Of a stretch of DNA of 64,000 bases, positions 10,543-23,000 are shown piece after piece. This DNA comes from Hawksworthiomyces lignivorus (taxonomy: Eukaryota; Ascomycota; Sordariomycetes; Ophiostomatales; Ophiostomataceae): positions 204,674-268,673 of the forward strand of contig NTMA01000058.1 of the NCBI GenBank assembly GCA_002917075.1. The letters are read 5' to 3'. The notes under the pieces were generated by a model. The model had not been told where the DNA came from. It saw only the letters and a program-made list of their open reading frames with translations, and did no database searches. The stretch's first letter is position 1; every line of letters starts with the position of its first letter. The position numbers were made by a program, and so were the translations under genes.

Positions 10543-11835
10543 TTACGTACAGTTTGCGACGATGCCCGGTATCTCCGGCGATGGCAGTGCTGGCGGCTCG
10601 GGAGCCGTTGGCGTAGGCTTAGCGGACGGGGCCGTCTCGGCGTAGATGGTTGACTCCTCTATCGTTGTTGTCGTCGACGTTGACGTCCCTGTCAGCGGCG
10701 GCGGGCTCGGGTACACAGTCGGATGCTCGGGGCGGATCGGCGTGGTCAGCGGCGAGTCGGCCACCGACGGAAAGCAGCCCGTCTCCGAGCCGCTGCCGGC
10801 GGCCCCGCTCGCGCCCGCGGCCGTCTCGTTGAGGGTGCGCGTCTCATAGACGACGCTGGTCGAGAGGGCGATGCGCGTGAGGTTGACCGTCGCCGTCGTG
10901 CGCACCGTGGAGAAGATGGTGCGCGTGGCGTTGATCGCGCCGGGCGTGCAGCGCGGCAGCGTCGTATAGGCCGTGGACGTCTCGACGTCCGTCGCGTTGA
11001 CGGTCGCGGTCACAGGCCGCGTCGACACAAAGGTGCTCGTGCGGTTAAAGTACTCCGTGAAGGGCACCGTCTTGAAGAAGGTGCTCGTCACGTTCTGCAC
11101 CTTGGTCACCGCCACCGTCGAGAAGAAGGTGTACGTCTCGCTGAACCGGTCCGTCTCTGCCACCACCGAGGTCGACGTCACATTCGCCGTCGCCGTGGTC
11201 GTCGTGCTGAAGTCTGCCGTGCTGGTGAGCGTGCTGGTGTGGATCGTGATGGACGTCGCCACTTTGGTGCTCGTCAGCGTCGTCGTCGCCGTCAGCGTCT
11301 TGTTCAGGACGCTCGTCTTGGTCAGCCAGGACGTAGCCGTCGTCTCGTACGTCTTTGTGTAGTTGATGGTGGCGCGCGTGAACGGTATGTCGGGGACGAG
11401 CTTGGTGTTGTTCATGGCGGTGGAGAGGGCCGTGATGATGTCTGAAGGGCCTGAGGTGGTTTTCGACGTCGTAGTAACCGCTGCTTCCACCACCTCTGGA
11501 CCGCAGGAGCCATATGTTGGGTTGCAGCCGTCACCACAGTAGAGATCGTCATCCCCACAGTACCCATGAATTGAGCAGCATCGGCCCAGTCCCGAATTGG
11601 TGCAGGTGACGCCGTTGCCACAGGAGCCATCTGTGCTAATGTCCACAGGTGCCGATTGGGCTCCGGCTGGTGGTTGTGCTGATGATTGAGAATTCGATAT
11701 AGAAAAGGATGGAGTAGATGAAGGAAACTGGACGGCACTGGCAGCTGAACTGGGGTTAGGGACTGCCACCGCAAATTGAGGATAACCAGCTGCGAAGCCA
11801 GCAAGGCCAGCAGCCATCCGGTATGTTATTCGCAT
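10543..11835 (-). CDS. Secreted hevein-domain (chitin-binding type 1) Thr-rich protein, 430 aa
   Basis: I chose ATG 11835 because it places a signal peptide at the start (hydrophobic residues about 7-24, MAAGLAGFAAGY); an upstream in-frame ATG would only add a polar leader. After a Ser/Pro linker, residues 72-111 hold eight cysteines in hevein order (CC pair at 86-87, GYCG, YCGDGC), the chitin-binding type 1 fold. The rest is Thr/Ser/Val-rich with many N-x-S/T sites and a pseudo-periodic alternation of Thr and hydrophobic residues, then a Pro-rich tail ending NCT. It probably acts at the cell wall as an O-glycosylated chitin-associated adhesin or wall protector. No GPI-anchor signal is visible. 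A 38-nt GT...AG segment over the stop codon could extend the tail but is too short to accept. Confidence 0.85.
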   Translation of the reverse strand: MRITYRMAAGLAGFAAGYPQFAVAVPNPSSAASAVQFPSSTPSFSISNSQSSAQPPAGAQSAPVDISTDGSCGNGVTCTNSGLGRCCSIHGYCGDDDLYCGDGCNPTYGSCGPEVVEAAVTTTSKTTSGPSDIITALSTAMNNTKLVPDIPFTRATINYTKTYETTATSWLTKTSVLNKTLTATTTLTSTKVATSITIHTSTLTSTADFSTTTTATANVTSTSVVAETDRFSETYTFFSTVAVTKVQNVTSTFFKTVPFTEYFNRTSTFVSTRPVTATVNATDVETSTAYTTLPRCTPGAINATRTIFSTVRTTATVNLTRIALSTSVVYETRTLNETAAGASGAAGSGSETGCFPSVADSPLTTPIRPEHPTVYPSPPPLTGTSTSTTTTIEESTIYAETAPSAKPTPTAPEPPALPSPEIPGIVANCT

Positions 11836-14800
11836 TTTGGCTTTGTGAGAGTCAGAGGTAACTACATGCAAAATAGAAACGAGCTATTAGATGCAGCTAG
11901 TGAAACGATAACTATTCCAGCCAAAGGAGAAAACAAGAGAAAGCAAGATGAGACGAGAAATACCATAAATATCCCTAGCTTATAAGAAGAATGGTAATTT
12001 CTGCTCCCTCCTCACCGAGTCTCTTTACATCTTTATATGAGCCCATGGCATGGGAAAACAGGGTCTGTAACCCACGTCGAATTTATGAGAATGGCATATC
12101 TTTCTGATATACAGCCTTTTTCGGTTCTTGTTCGATGAGAACGGGCAACCGGGAACTAGCGGAAGCAAACCACGAACCGATACTCGCTTTGAGAACGTGG
12201 CTAGGGTATCAGAGCAAGGAACAGGCTCGTTTGGCCTTTTGGGACGCGGTGGACAAAAGATGGTGTGTGCCTGAGAGTTTAATCTACAATCATGGATGAT
12301 TCCCAGGTTAAAGGGTAACCTCATTTTGTTTACATGTCCCCTCAACGGCCAAGTCAGAGCACAGGCTCTTATGTATCTTGATTTTTCCGAGCTAAATTGC
12401 AATGAGAAATACAGCACGCGTCATAGCAATCGCCAAAACCTATCGTAGTTATCCATTAGAGCTCCTCACCAGATAATATTTGCACATATCTGTGATGTAT
12501 ATATCTGTGATGTTATATATCAGCCAAGACTACGAAGACGATCGTTCCGCTCATAAATTTTCTTTTGCCCCTTTCCCCATTTGTTGCCTATGCAAGACGA
12601 AGCATGTAGTCTATGAGCTGATACGTCAGCTTGTGCTTTAGTTGTTGTGAAATAAAGTAGGTAAATATCTCGGCCGCTGCATCAGCCTAATTCCCTTACA
12701 GAAAAGTCCGATCCGACGCGGCTCGAATTATCACCTACATACGAATTCTCGGGTTTATAACGATCAGGTGGATAAATTGACGTGCAAGTGGAAGTTAGAT
12801 AAGACGAGACGTTTTTCTTGGACTTGTAGCAAGCTATGCATTTACCAATTTGATGTCAGGTCCCCGAGTTATTGTCGGAAAGTAGTGAGAACCAAAAAGA
12901 GAATCCTAAAACGTACTTTGAGTTGCTACAAAATTTTTAACATTCTATGAATGTGCAGAATGCCACTTCCATTTTTCAACTCCTTGAACGTGCTGCTTCG
13001 TCTTAGAAGGGCAAACAGGCCAACAAAGTTAGGAGAAATAACTTTCGTCTCACCCAGCCCGCCTTTCCCGCTGATATGCCGGTTCTTTAACTTCTCGGTA
13101 TTCGGCACCTTATGGCTAGTAGAACAAAATACATTAGGGGGTGAGAGACAGGTGAAGGTTTGTGTATATTAAATGACCGAAGATCTGAATAATTCTCAAC
13201 GTACACTCGAGTTCCTATGCACATGTCCTACAAGGAATTTGCTTTCACCATATTGAACTATTTTCTTTTCATATCTATTTTCATTGCGCCAAGACATTTA
13301 TCAACATGTATACAAAATTTCCAAAAACTAGATCTTTTTTCTTTTGTTTTTCCCTCCTGCTATTTTATGTTATTTTCTTTTCATTTTTATCGTCTCTGCT
13401 TCTAAAAGTTTTTTCTCTGTGCTCTACATAACTTTAGTTTACAAGCTACAATGCTAATTCTTTAAAAGCAAACTGGGACGAATTCTTATAGCGTCTTTGG
13501 ATTCAAAAGCATTCAAGATCATGATTTTTCAATAGCCATAATGGGACAGAGTGCAGATTAATCACATGCTACATTGGCAATAGAGAACTTAAAGCTAAGA
13601 AGAATTCGATAGCCTCATGAATCTAATATATATTACGGGTTTTAAATAGCAGATAATAGCTCATGTACCTCTATTAAATTATTCTGACGAGCGAGCTCTG
13701 TTTCATCTCTAAAGTATGATTTACAGAGCAACACATGTAAAAGCATTCTCTTCATGCATCTATTATGAGTCTGGTATTTAACTGTACATATTTGATTCTC
13801 TACTTATTGCACTAGACGCTATGAGACTGTTTGAAAAAAAAAAAGAAGAATACATTGATCTATCACAAGACAAGACATGAATACGAAGTTGCTCTGCTTT
13901 CTTGGCTATGTCGTAGGTTTACTGTTACACATCTCCCTAGTAAGTGTGAGGCCCCCGTCGAGTAAGCGCAAATTCCTTTCTAACGTCTTACGAAGTGTAC
14001 AGGTGTTCTCACGTCAATAATGGATAAATCCATCAGGATCATCAGCATGACGAAGTTGACAGCATTCATAGAGTTTGGCTGATACTCCCGACGTGAGCAA
14101 CGGGAGCCAGCTTAGAGGAGACCCGGATTTAGGACTGACCATTTGCCGTATTGCAGTTTTGCACTCGGCACCATATCTCGTTGGTATGAGATTTGTAGAA
14201 GCTGAAGCTCGGAAGAGAAGCCTCAATAGAGAATCGCTTATTGCAGCCTCATCTTTGTCGGACCCGTGGACTTTCTTTCAATTCTCGTCCATTTTCAGCC
14301 CAAAGTTCCCCTCTGCTTCCTGCATACTCTTGTTATCCATTTCCATGATGAAGTCGCCAAAATATCTAATTGGCACCTAGTTATCAACAAAGTCCCAGCA
14401 TTTTCGACAGGCATTCAAACACACAAAGTTGGAATTTATTGTTAAGATGCAGTTACAATTGACAAGTGCCGGGATGCTGACAGAACCTAGCGGGCAGACC
14501 TGCTTTTAGTGTTGCATCAATCCAGAGAAACGGCACACACCAAGCCGTTTTTCTTAAACCCATCTTTCGTGAGCGACAGGAACTCGCATTCCAGATCCTG
14601 AACCAATGCAACTAATTGACCAGTTTCTGCGGATCCTTTTAGCGGGATGGCCTACCTAGCTCGCGATATGGCGATATCGAGCCCAGGGCGAACTATGCCG
14701 GTAATAGACCTAGCAAGGCGAGATGACTCCACAGTAGAGCACGCAAATCAAATTCTGGTTTCCGGCAATCAGAGAGACGCATTTCCTAATTATTACCGCT

Positions 14801-15201
14801 AGGACCAAGCCATTGTGCCTCAAAAACACTGGTATTGATGTACGCAGAGTGTGATGCTACTGTATCTTCCTGGAAGTGGCCGCCCGACGTTAGGAGATGG
14901 CCGCTATCGCCCGGATCGTTTCCGCGCCGCTTTGTTTTTCTTTCTGCTCAAAAGAAGAAAAGAAAAATGTAGCTGAAAGATCGAGACACAAATTTGAAGA
15001 AAATACAAACCAACATCAAACTCAGTGAAATGAGAATGTGACTGCGTAATTACCTTTGTTTTATTTCGTTTTAACCTCTTCTTTTCGACGCTCGGCCTGT
15101 TTCCTTTCTGGTCGTCTTTGAGACGCCGCATTGTAGATGCTACAGTTCACCGACGATACATTCTCCGCCTGTACGAACTCTACGCACCGACGCATCTCAT
15201 C
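11836..15201. other. AT-rich, gene-poor region
   Basis: About 3.4 kb with visibly high AT content, homopolymer A/T runs and only short random frames. Small structures: two 13-bp copies of ATATCTGTGATGT at 12486 and 12501, an A-run near 13838, and a 24-bp near-palindrome at 14659-14682. The last few hundred bases must contain the promoter of the MFS transporter. I found no coding domain, tRNA or terminal repeats; it could be a decayed transposon or relaxed intergenic DNA. Confidence 0.5.
12486..12513 (+). repeat. Two 13-bp direct repeats (ATATCTGTGATGT)
   Basis: Identical copies at 12486-12498 and 12501-12513, seen directly in the AT-rich region. No assigned function. Confidence 0.8.
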
Positions 15202-17119
15202 ATGAGTGGCAGCTCAAGCCCCTATGACCGGGAAGGCCGGAGTGATGTCAAGGTCAATGAAGCAACCAAAAAAAATGCCTCAATAAACCGGTCATCCACA
15301 GAGCAGGAAGAGATCACGGAAGCCGTCGAAAGTAGCTTGACACGCGAATATGAGAAAAGCCCTATTCCGCAAATATCAGATATGCAGATGCAGGCAAACG
15401 ATGGACCAGTCCCTCGCAGCATAGGGGACAGCCAAGGGGCAAATTCCAGTAGATCTGCCTTTCGCAAGGTTTTGAGTGCCATCTGCTACGCGCTTTTATG
15501 GACTCCTCGGACTTGTCGCTATGACCCGAAGAAGCCTCCGGATTTCACCCTGGGAATGAACTTGCTTTTCTCATTCGTATGTTCATGTCGCTTCACAGAA
15601 TACGGACTGTCTATTTTACTAGCCATGAGGCTTGTTTTACTCACACATACAAACAGGCCACAACTGCAACAGTTGGTAACCTCTATTGTACGTTCAAATT
15701 ATTTGTGAATGAGCTGATGTCGCCTGTGCTAATTTTCTCAGATAATCAATCTATCCTCTACAAGATCGCCGACACCTTCTCCGTGTCTTATGAGCATTCA
15801 TCCAACATTGCTACTCTCATGCAAGCTGGCTATGCCGGCGGTATCATACTTCTCTGTCCGCTAGCTGACATTCTGCCGCGCCGGCCCTACATACTGTCCC
15901 TTGTGGCCATCACCGCGATGGCCTGGATTGGCCTCTGCGTGACCAATTCTTTCACAACGTTTGCAGGCCTCTCCTTCATCTGCGGTTTCACGACTGTCAC
16001 GCCCCAGCTGATGCTTCCGCTTGTCGGTGACCTGGCCCCGCCCCACCGCCGAGCCACGGCACTCGCTGTTGTCGTGTCCGGCCTGGCCCTGGGCATGCTG
16101 GTGGCCCGCCTTCTGGCAGGTGTGGTGGCCAATTACACGTCGTGGCGCAACATCTACTGGTTCAGTCTCGGCGCCCAGTGGCTGGTGTTCTTCTCGCTCT
16201 ACTTCTTCATGCCCGACTACCCGACGATCAACCGGATGAAAGACGAACTAGGCAACAAGAAAAGAGGCATCTTCATGACCGCGGTGCAGTACTGCCGCGT
16301 GCTGTACCTCGGCGTTGCCGTGGTCTTCATCAGCCACCCCACTCTCGTCCAGGCCTGCCTGATTGTGTTCTGCCTGAGTGCCGTCTTTACGAGCTACTGG
16401 ACCACCCTGTCCTTCCTGCTGTCTTCTGCGCCTTACAACTACTCGTCTGTGACAATCGGCCTCTTTGGCCTCATTGGCATTTTTATTATCTGCATGGGCC
16501 CGGTCTACGGCCGCTATGTGATTGACCGCATCATCCCCCTCGTCTCTGTCGTACTAGGCACCGTCGTGGAAGTGGCTGGCGTGAGCATCGGCGTCGGCAT
16601 CGGAACATTTAATGTCGCGGGCCCAATTATTCAAGCGATCTGCATCGACTTTGGGAACCAGGCCGCCAACATTGCGCTGCGGTCATCCATATACGGGCTG
16701 GCTCCAAAGGCGCAGAACCGCGTCAATGCCGCCTACATGATCGCCTCCTTCACGGGCCAGCTGATGGGCACGTCGGCGGGCAATCACCTGTACGCCCAAG
16801 GCGGCTGGCGATACAGTGGTGGTCTGAGCAGTAAGCAGTATCCGTTTCCAAACCATATTGTCTCTTTCACTAATCCTATTTACTAACGTCTTCGTGTACA
16901 GTTGGCCTTGTGAGCTTTTCTATTCTCGTCTGCCTTGCCAGAGGCCCGCGCGAGACGGGGTGGGTTGGTTGGCATGGTGGCTGGTCTATTCACAAAGACC
17001 GGCCTGCCAAGGTCAAAGCCGCCGCCCTAGAGTCAGAGGCTGAGGAGGGTACCATGGCAGCCATAGTGGTAGCAGAGCCAAACAAAAAAGACAGCGTAGC
17101 GAAGGATGAAAAAGCTTAA
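15202..17119 (+). CDS. MFS transporter, DHA1-like (12 TM), 570 aa
   Basis: Exons 15202-15576, 15657-15687, 15742-16830 and 16902-17119 join in frame. The 31-base second exon restores a continuous helix-1 region reading VGNLYY-NQSIL, the NLYYxQP-type signature of bacterial and fungal DHA1 H+ antiporters. The roughly 110-residue N-terminus is hydrophilic (cytosolic). Helices follow with the conserved loop LADILPRRP between TM2 and TM3, RRATALAVVVSGLALG in the TM4-5 region, and a C-terminal basic tail ending DEKA. Length and topology are normal for plasma-membrane MFS exporters or importers. It converges on the FAD monooxygenase 290 bp away, so export or uptake of an aromatic substrate or product is possible, but the substrate is unknown. 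Adjacent introns 1 and 2 have good donor (GTATGT, GTACGT) and acceptor signals. Confidence 0.9.
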
Positions 17120-17412
17120 TATCTAATTGTACATAGAGCATTGCATAGATAATACAAGTTATTGACCGAGTGGAAGATACATACGACCCAAATCATCTAT
17201 GACGGCCAGGAATGCGAGCATCTGGAGATGTGCCGTGCTTCTGTAAGGCTGCTTTGCTATATTCAGCAGTGAATCAGCTTCTTCTTAACGGACCAAAAGG
17301 TAACAAGATTTCCAAGAGCACACTGGCGTTGCTTGGGTAGCGAGACTTCTATTCATTAGGCGGTTGTGAAACGAAAGACCGAGGATATACAACTATGTAC
17401 ATTATAAACAAA

Positions 17413-18901
17413 TTATTTCGTGTAGTGCTGCGTGAAATCGTAGCGGACGCCCATGAAGCCGAGCAGCAGATTCTTCGTGTACTCGACGTCTCCTTCGCCC
17501 TTTTTGCACAGCTGCATCCATTCGTCCCGCGAGAAGCGCGTGTCCGGGTCCGGGTCTGAGACGCGGCGGAAGTTCTCCGACGAGATGGGGTCGACGACTG
17601 TCTTCCACTTCTCGATGCGCTTCTCGCTGTACAGGTCCAGAATAGATTCGTCCGCCCGGCCGTCCCAGATGCCGATGAGGCAGTCGACCAGCCCGCCCAC
17701 GTCGACAAACCCGCCGGTGATGCCCAGTCCGCCCCACGGGTTGCAGAGATGCGCCGCGTCCGCCGCCAGCAGGATCCGGCCGACCCGGAACTTGGGCGCG
17801 CAGCGCTGGTGCATCTTGTAGGGCGCAAAGTTGACGACGCGGTACTCGTCTGGCTTGGGGTGGCCGGGCAAGATCGTCTCGAACTTCCAGGGCTGGCGCT
17901 CGAGATACTGCTCGCGCGTGAGGCCTGGCGTCTCACCGTAGGTGACACGGTAGAGGCCGTCTGCTGTGATCTTGGCGGCCATCTGCCATGAGAGAGAGCA
18001 GCGTTAGCCGCGGCTGGGCAGCATCAGGGGCGCATGGGGGGGAGGGGGCGTGAGCACATACAAAAAAGTGTTCTGGGTGGATGATGAAATTAGCGTCGTG
18101 GAAACCGAACTTGCCGGCGAAATCGTAGTAGGTCTAGTTGTGTTAGCGGGCGGCATGGCAAAGCAGCAGAAGTCAGTTAGAGAGCACCCACGTTTGTTGC
18201 GATAATTTGTGCGTCCCAGGTCTTTCCCGGGTACTCGTTGCCAAAGAGGCTCTTGCGCACCGCGCTGTTGGCGCCGTCGCAGCCGACAATGTAGTCCGCC
18301 TCGAGCCGCGTCTTGCTTCCCACAGTGGCCTGGTCTCCCAGCTCACCCGTCAGGACTTCGATGTCGGCCCAGGCCTTGTCCCCATCCTGGCCCACGTCAA
18401 CCACCCGATGCCGCCAGCTGACCGTGCCGTTGTGCTCTGTCAAAAACTTCTTGAGCAGGAATGCGTCGAGGTCCTGCATTGGCAGGCACGCTGTGCGGAT
18501 GTCTGGCGTCACCGTCGTCTCCACACTGCCCGCATCCTTGAGCACGCTGCCGTCGAACCCAGCAATAACCGAGTGGTCCTCGAAGCGCCGCCAGTACATC
18601 GAGTTCAGCCGCATGCCTCCCTCGGCAGCCAGCGCATCCATGACGCCTGCGCGGGCTAGCTCGGGAATGGCGGGAGGCCCGTAGTGAGCCGCACGTGGTT
18701 GCTGGTCGAGCTCGTGCGAGGCCTCGACAATATGCACAGGAATTCCATACTGGGACAGGAGAACAGCCAAGAGCAGACCCGAAGGACCAGCTCCGACAAT
18801 GAGGACCTGGTAGCTGTCAGAATAAAAGCCTCCGGGCCAAGAGGGCCAGAAGAGGTACTTACCTTCTTAAAAGGTCGGTCTTTTATAGATGCATCTGCCA
18901 T
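17413..18901 (-). CDS. FAD-binding monooxygenase, phenol-hydroxylase / PHBH type, 431 aa
   Basis: Exons 18901-18863, 18806-18192, 18133-18062 and 17982-17413, all joined in phase 0. The product has the three class A flavoprotein monooxygenase signatures: N-terminal Rossmann VLIVGAGPSG (residues 14-23), the DG motif YIVGCDGANSAVR, and the FAD ribityl-binding motif LLAADAAHLCNPWGGLG. Such enzymes hydroxylate aromatic rings with NAD(P)H and O2 in the cytosol. Exon 3 encodes FGFHDANFIIHPEHFF, continuous with its neighbours. At 431 residues it lacks the C-terminal thioredoxin-like domain of classical phenol 2-monooxygenases (about 600+). It is closer to short fungal salicylate/2,4-dichlorophenol-type enzymes. 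It converges with the MFS transporter, a frequent arrangement for aromatic catabolism or secondary metabolism. The exact substrate cannot be read. Confidence 0.85.
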
Positions 18902-20048
18902 GATCTCGAGCTGGAGTAGACACGCCTGGCCCTCTAAGAAAACAATATGATGTGACGCAGGGGATAAATTCCTATTTTAAAGACAGAGAGGGACAAGAAC
19001 CAAATATAAAGATGAAGTGCTACGTCAAATATTTGATCAGAGTATATAGGACGCCAAGATCAACGATGGAGACAAAGTTGGCTGGTAGGTGGATGTGAAT
19101 GGCATTCCTTTCTCCTCCAGAGCTTCCCAATTTCCCCGCACAACACGTCTCTAAGACACCTTCTAGCTCAGGAGTTTATTCGGTATTCCCCGTATTTTGT
19201 AGCTCCAACACCCATACTCCATCATAGGCTATATTCTGCCGTTGTTGTCGAACGATCCATACACAAAGCACCTGACTAAAAGCTTCTGAAAACCGCCTTG
19301 CACAGCTTTCGTTCCTCTGCCAAGCTCTAAGCGGATGAACCCCTCACAATCGACCCTACGCTATAGGGATAGTCCCATGTTGGCGGAAACTGGAGCGAAA
19401 CGGATATAGCCCTGAGCCGGCATTTGCACGACTCTTTGTATATTTTGACTACACATAAGGGGCATCTTGACATGGCTCTAGGCCCAAGTCACATTGCATA
19501 TGTCCAATTTAGTTGCGGGTAGTGTTTGAGATCTTCTAGCTTGGATTTCTCGTCTATGTAACCGACTCGCACAATAAAAGACGGCCCGTTCGCGGCATGG
19601 ATTCCCTTCTGCCCAGTATCAACCAACCGAAGAAATATGCATAGTTACGCAAGAAATGTTTTGGGGGTTAAGTAAATTCAAGAAAAGTCATTACATTTCT
19701 CTGTCCTGTTAGCGATATAAGACACGAGCATAAGCTGCTCTTCTTTAACTTCATCTTGATATTCGTCGTGTCGCCCCGGTAGCATCGACATGATATTTCC
19801 GAGCGGGTTATTGTTTATCCAATGGAACTATCCCCCTCGACTGCATATCATATTGAGCTTACTTGACAAATACATCAAAGCGGATGTTGTACAGCAAAAG
19901 GCGAAATGAGTGTCGTTGATTTTTTTAGTTAGCTTTTTTCTAAGAAAGGTGGTCTTCTCAATTGTCCATTCTCCGTCGGCGCCCTTGATTCGCCCTGGAT
20001 CTTCTTAACAATCGTCGGTTCACAGACGTCGGGTCGCCGCAGTCCTCT
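18902..20048. other. Intergenic region (monooxygenase promoter, chitinase 3' side)
   Basis: About 1.15 kb with no supported gene. The part near 18.9-19.2 kb should hold the monooxygenase promoter (minus strand), and the part near 20 kb the chitinase 3' UTR. No repeat or RNA structure stood out. Confidence 0.5.
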
Positions 20049-23000
20049 CTAATGTTTTGGAGGTGTCACGCATGGGTAGTTTGGCACTTGGGGCCCACCA
20101 TAGTACTCCCAAGCCTTGCGCGCCATGTCGGCACTACAAACGGGTATGCGGACAACACCCGGAGTGGTGATATCCGAGCCCATCATGTCTCTGATTGTGC
20201 CGGCATTGCTTGGATCCGCCGGTCCGCCGCCGTTTTGGTTGCCATTTTGTTTATATGTTCTGACGGCACTGTTTTTTCTTGTTGTTAGTGAAGAAAAGCA
20301 GACTGGTGACAAAACAAACGAGACCAAACTAGACAAAACGACAGGATAGAACGACAAGACAAAAAGATGATAGAAACATACCCTGCAACGAGATCATCAC
20401 GTGTAAGACCGCCAAAGGGGCTGTCAGGCTTGAGCGCGTCGATTCCCGTAGGGGCGCTGAAATGGGTCGGATGGCAGTCTGCCGTCTCGCAGCCGACACG
20501 AGTGCAATGGTCCGGTGGGCAGGTGGTTGAATCACCCATGGGCATCACCAAGTAATACAGTTCGCCGCCAAAGCAGCTGGCGGTTGCGTGCATGGTGTCT
20601 GTGGTCATGCCAAGGTTAAGGTAGAGCGGATCAATTGTGCCACAAGGGACGCCTGCGTCGAGGACGAAGGGGCTGAGGCCCGACTTGCTCCAGAGCGCCG
20701 GAACGGCAAAGGCGAAGATCATCCGCGCCGTCATCCTCGTCTGGTTTACCGTCCCGCCGTCCGGAATTTCTGGGGTGGCCAAGATCGCGTTGTCGCAGTC
20801 ACCCCCTCCGTCAATTCTTCCTTCGAAAAATTTGCCGTCCGAGACAAGATTCGAGAGATGTCCAATGGAGTTGTCAGAGCCATCAAATAAGGTCCTTAGC
20901 GCAAACTCTGTGACGTTTGCCCAGCCCCAGATAACCTGACCAAGGTACGCCGAAAAGGCTGCCTGATCAGTCGCTGTCCAGGTTCCGTCGCTGGGGTAGT
21001 TGCGTTAGACGAATAAGACTAGAAGAAGCGAGAGGTTAGGAAGAGAGAAAGCGAGAACAACTTACACCTCGTTGCCCTTTATGAAAGTGCCGGTAATGAT
21101 CGCCCCATTGGAAATGGCCGCATACCCGGCATCCCTCAGTTCGTCGAGAAGATGTTCATTCCCTTCCTTTTTAAAATAGGGTAGTTCTACCATAAGATCG
21201 TTGAAAATGGGTGCCGCAACTGCCGTCAAGCCAAAGGACAACAGCGCCATGAGAATGTCAGCCCAGGCGGTATCCGCGGGTGGTGACACGGGAGCAAATG
21301 TATTCTCGAATAGTTGTAATGCAGTGTTGACCTGGACCGCGGTGGCACTGATCAGCCTCTCGTAGTAATTTGCGAAAGCCTGTCAACGAGTTAGTCTTTT
21401 TCTGTATTCATTCTTCTTCTTCTTCTTCTTCTTCTTCTTTCTCCCCTCCTCCTTCCTCCCCCGCACTTCTTCTACTTATTCTTCATAGATTATACCTACT
21501 TCATGTAGTACGACGATCGAATTCCAGAGATCATAGGCAGCTGCTCCCGTTCCAGCGTCAACTTTACATTGGACAGTATGATCACAGTTGGAGTGTAACT
21601 CAAGACTCGAGCAATGGCTTTGGGGAGGCATATGAAGTATATCGGCAACAGCTACCGTGAAATCATTGCCCTTGTAGTGCTCGTGGTATGTTCGGACAAT
21701 ATCGTCCCAGGCATGACCTGCGTCCAGCATGTCCCACCGCTGCTGCGGCGTGTAACATTTTGTCTGTGCCACGGCGGGGTCGGTGCACTGAATGGTGGTC
21801 CAATGACCGGTGCGCGTGCCAAAGTAGGCCTCCCCCAGCTGGATATCAAGAATGAACCTGTCCCAGGTGTTGTTAGACGAGCTGTCTACCTGAGAGCCAA
21901 TCTCGGGCGGCTGGGAAATATAGTCTTCCAGGTCAATGGCCCAGTTTGCCGTGCCGCCCAGGTTAAGCGATTTATATCGTTCCGTACGCTTAGTCCGGAT
22001 GTCATTGTCCATGTAACTAACCCACTGGTTGTTGTCGTACACCAGGATGTTACTCTCGCTCCCTTGGTCCACGTAGCTCTGTTGCACACGAGACCTGTCG
22101 CTCATGATCTGCTTGATTTCGGCATTGGCGATATAACCACCGACGCCCGTGCAAACCCCAGCCTTGGCGTCTGACTGTGTCGCCGTGCCGGTGAACTGGC
22201 ACATCTCCGACCAGCAGTTGGCATCGGCCATGTTAAAAGAACGGCCGTAACTAGAGACGCCGACAACAACCTTGTTGGAAGGCACGCCAGCTTTGGTAAT
22301 CTATGCATGTGAACAGTGTTAACGGCGCAGCAAGAGTCCCATAAAATAGAATTACTTTTGCCTTTTATTTCGGAAAGAGGGAGAAACATACCATGACAAG
22401 GGAGCTTAGAGTCTCGGTAAGGTTAACGTGGCTACGGAGACATGTGCCCGTATCGCAGCCAGACTGTGACCACTTGGTCGATGCGTCCCACTGAAGTCGT
22501 TAGTCTGAAGCGTATAAATATAAAATAAAGAAGCAAAAAGCAAGCGAACGGAAGCTAGCCTACCTGGCCGTGCAAGTCGTACGTCATATATACAATATAA
22601 TCGACAACATTGCTTATATCGGCAATGGGGAAGTTCCGAAGGTACCAGTAGGATGAAGACACTGCGACTGAGACAGACTTGTGGGGGGGGAGCAATTTTT
22701 TAACAAGTGCTAAAAACTCTAGATAATTGGGACCCTCGTTTTTACCATCCACAGGGGGTGGGATCCCGGGGATATCATAAGCCTAAGAGACATAGAAAGC
22801 ATTAGTATCGTGCAAACCTAAAGCTTTCAACTCGCCTCCACTGCCTTTAGAATTTGTTCTCCACTTACTCCGGGATACTCCCAGTCAAAGTCAACGCCGT
22901 CCAACTCATTGTCATTAACGAACTTGGCCACGTTCGCAGCTAGCTTCTCGCGGTTGCCCGGTTTCACCCCCTGGCGGAAGATGTCGTACGTGTCCGGCGA

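Noticed and set aside
10506..10543. 38-nt GT...AG segment over the stop codon of the hevein-domain gene
   Set aside because: Too short for a fungal spliceosomal intron, and no conserved extension lies beyond it.
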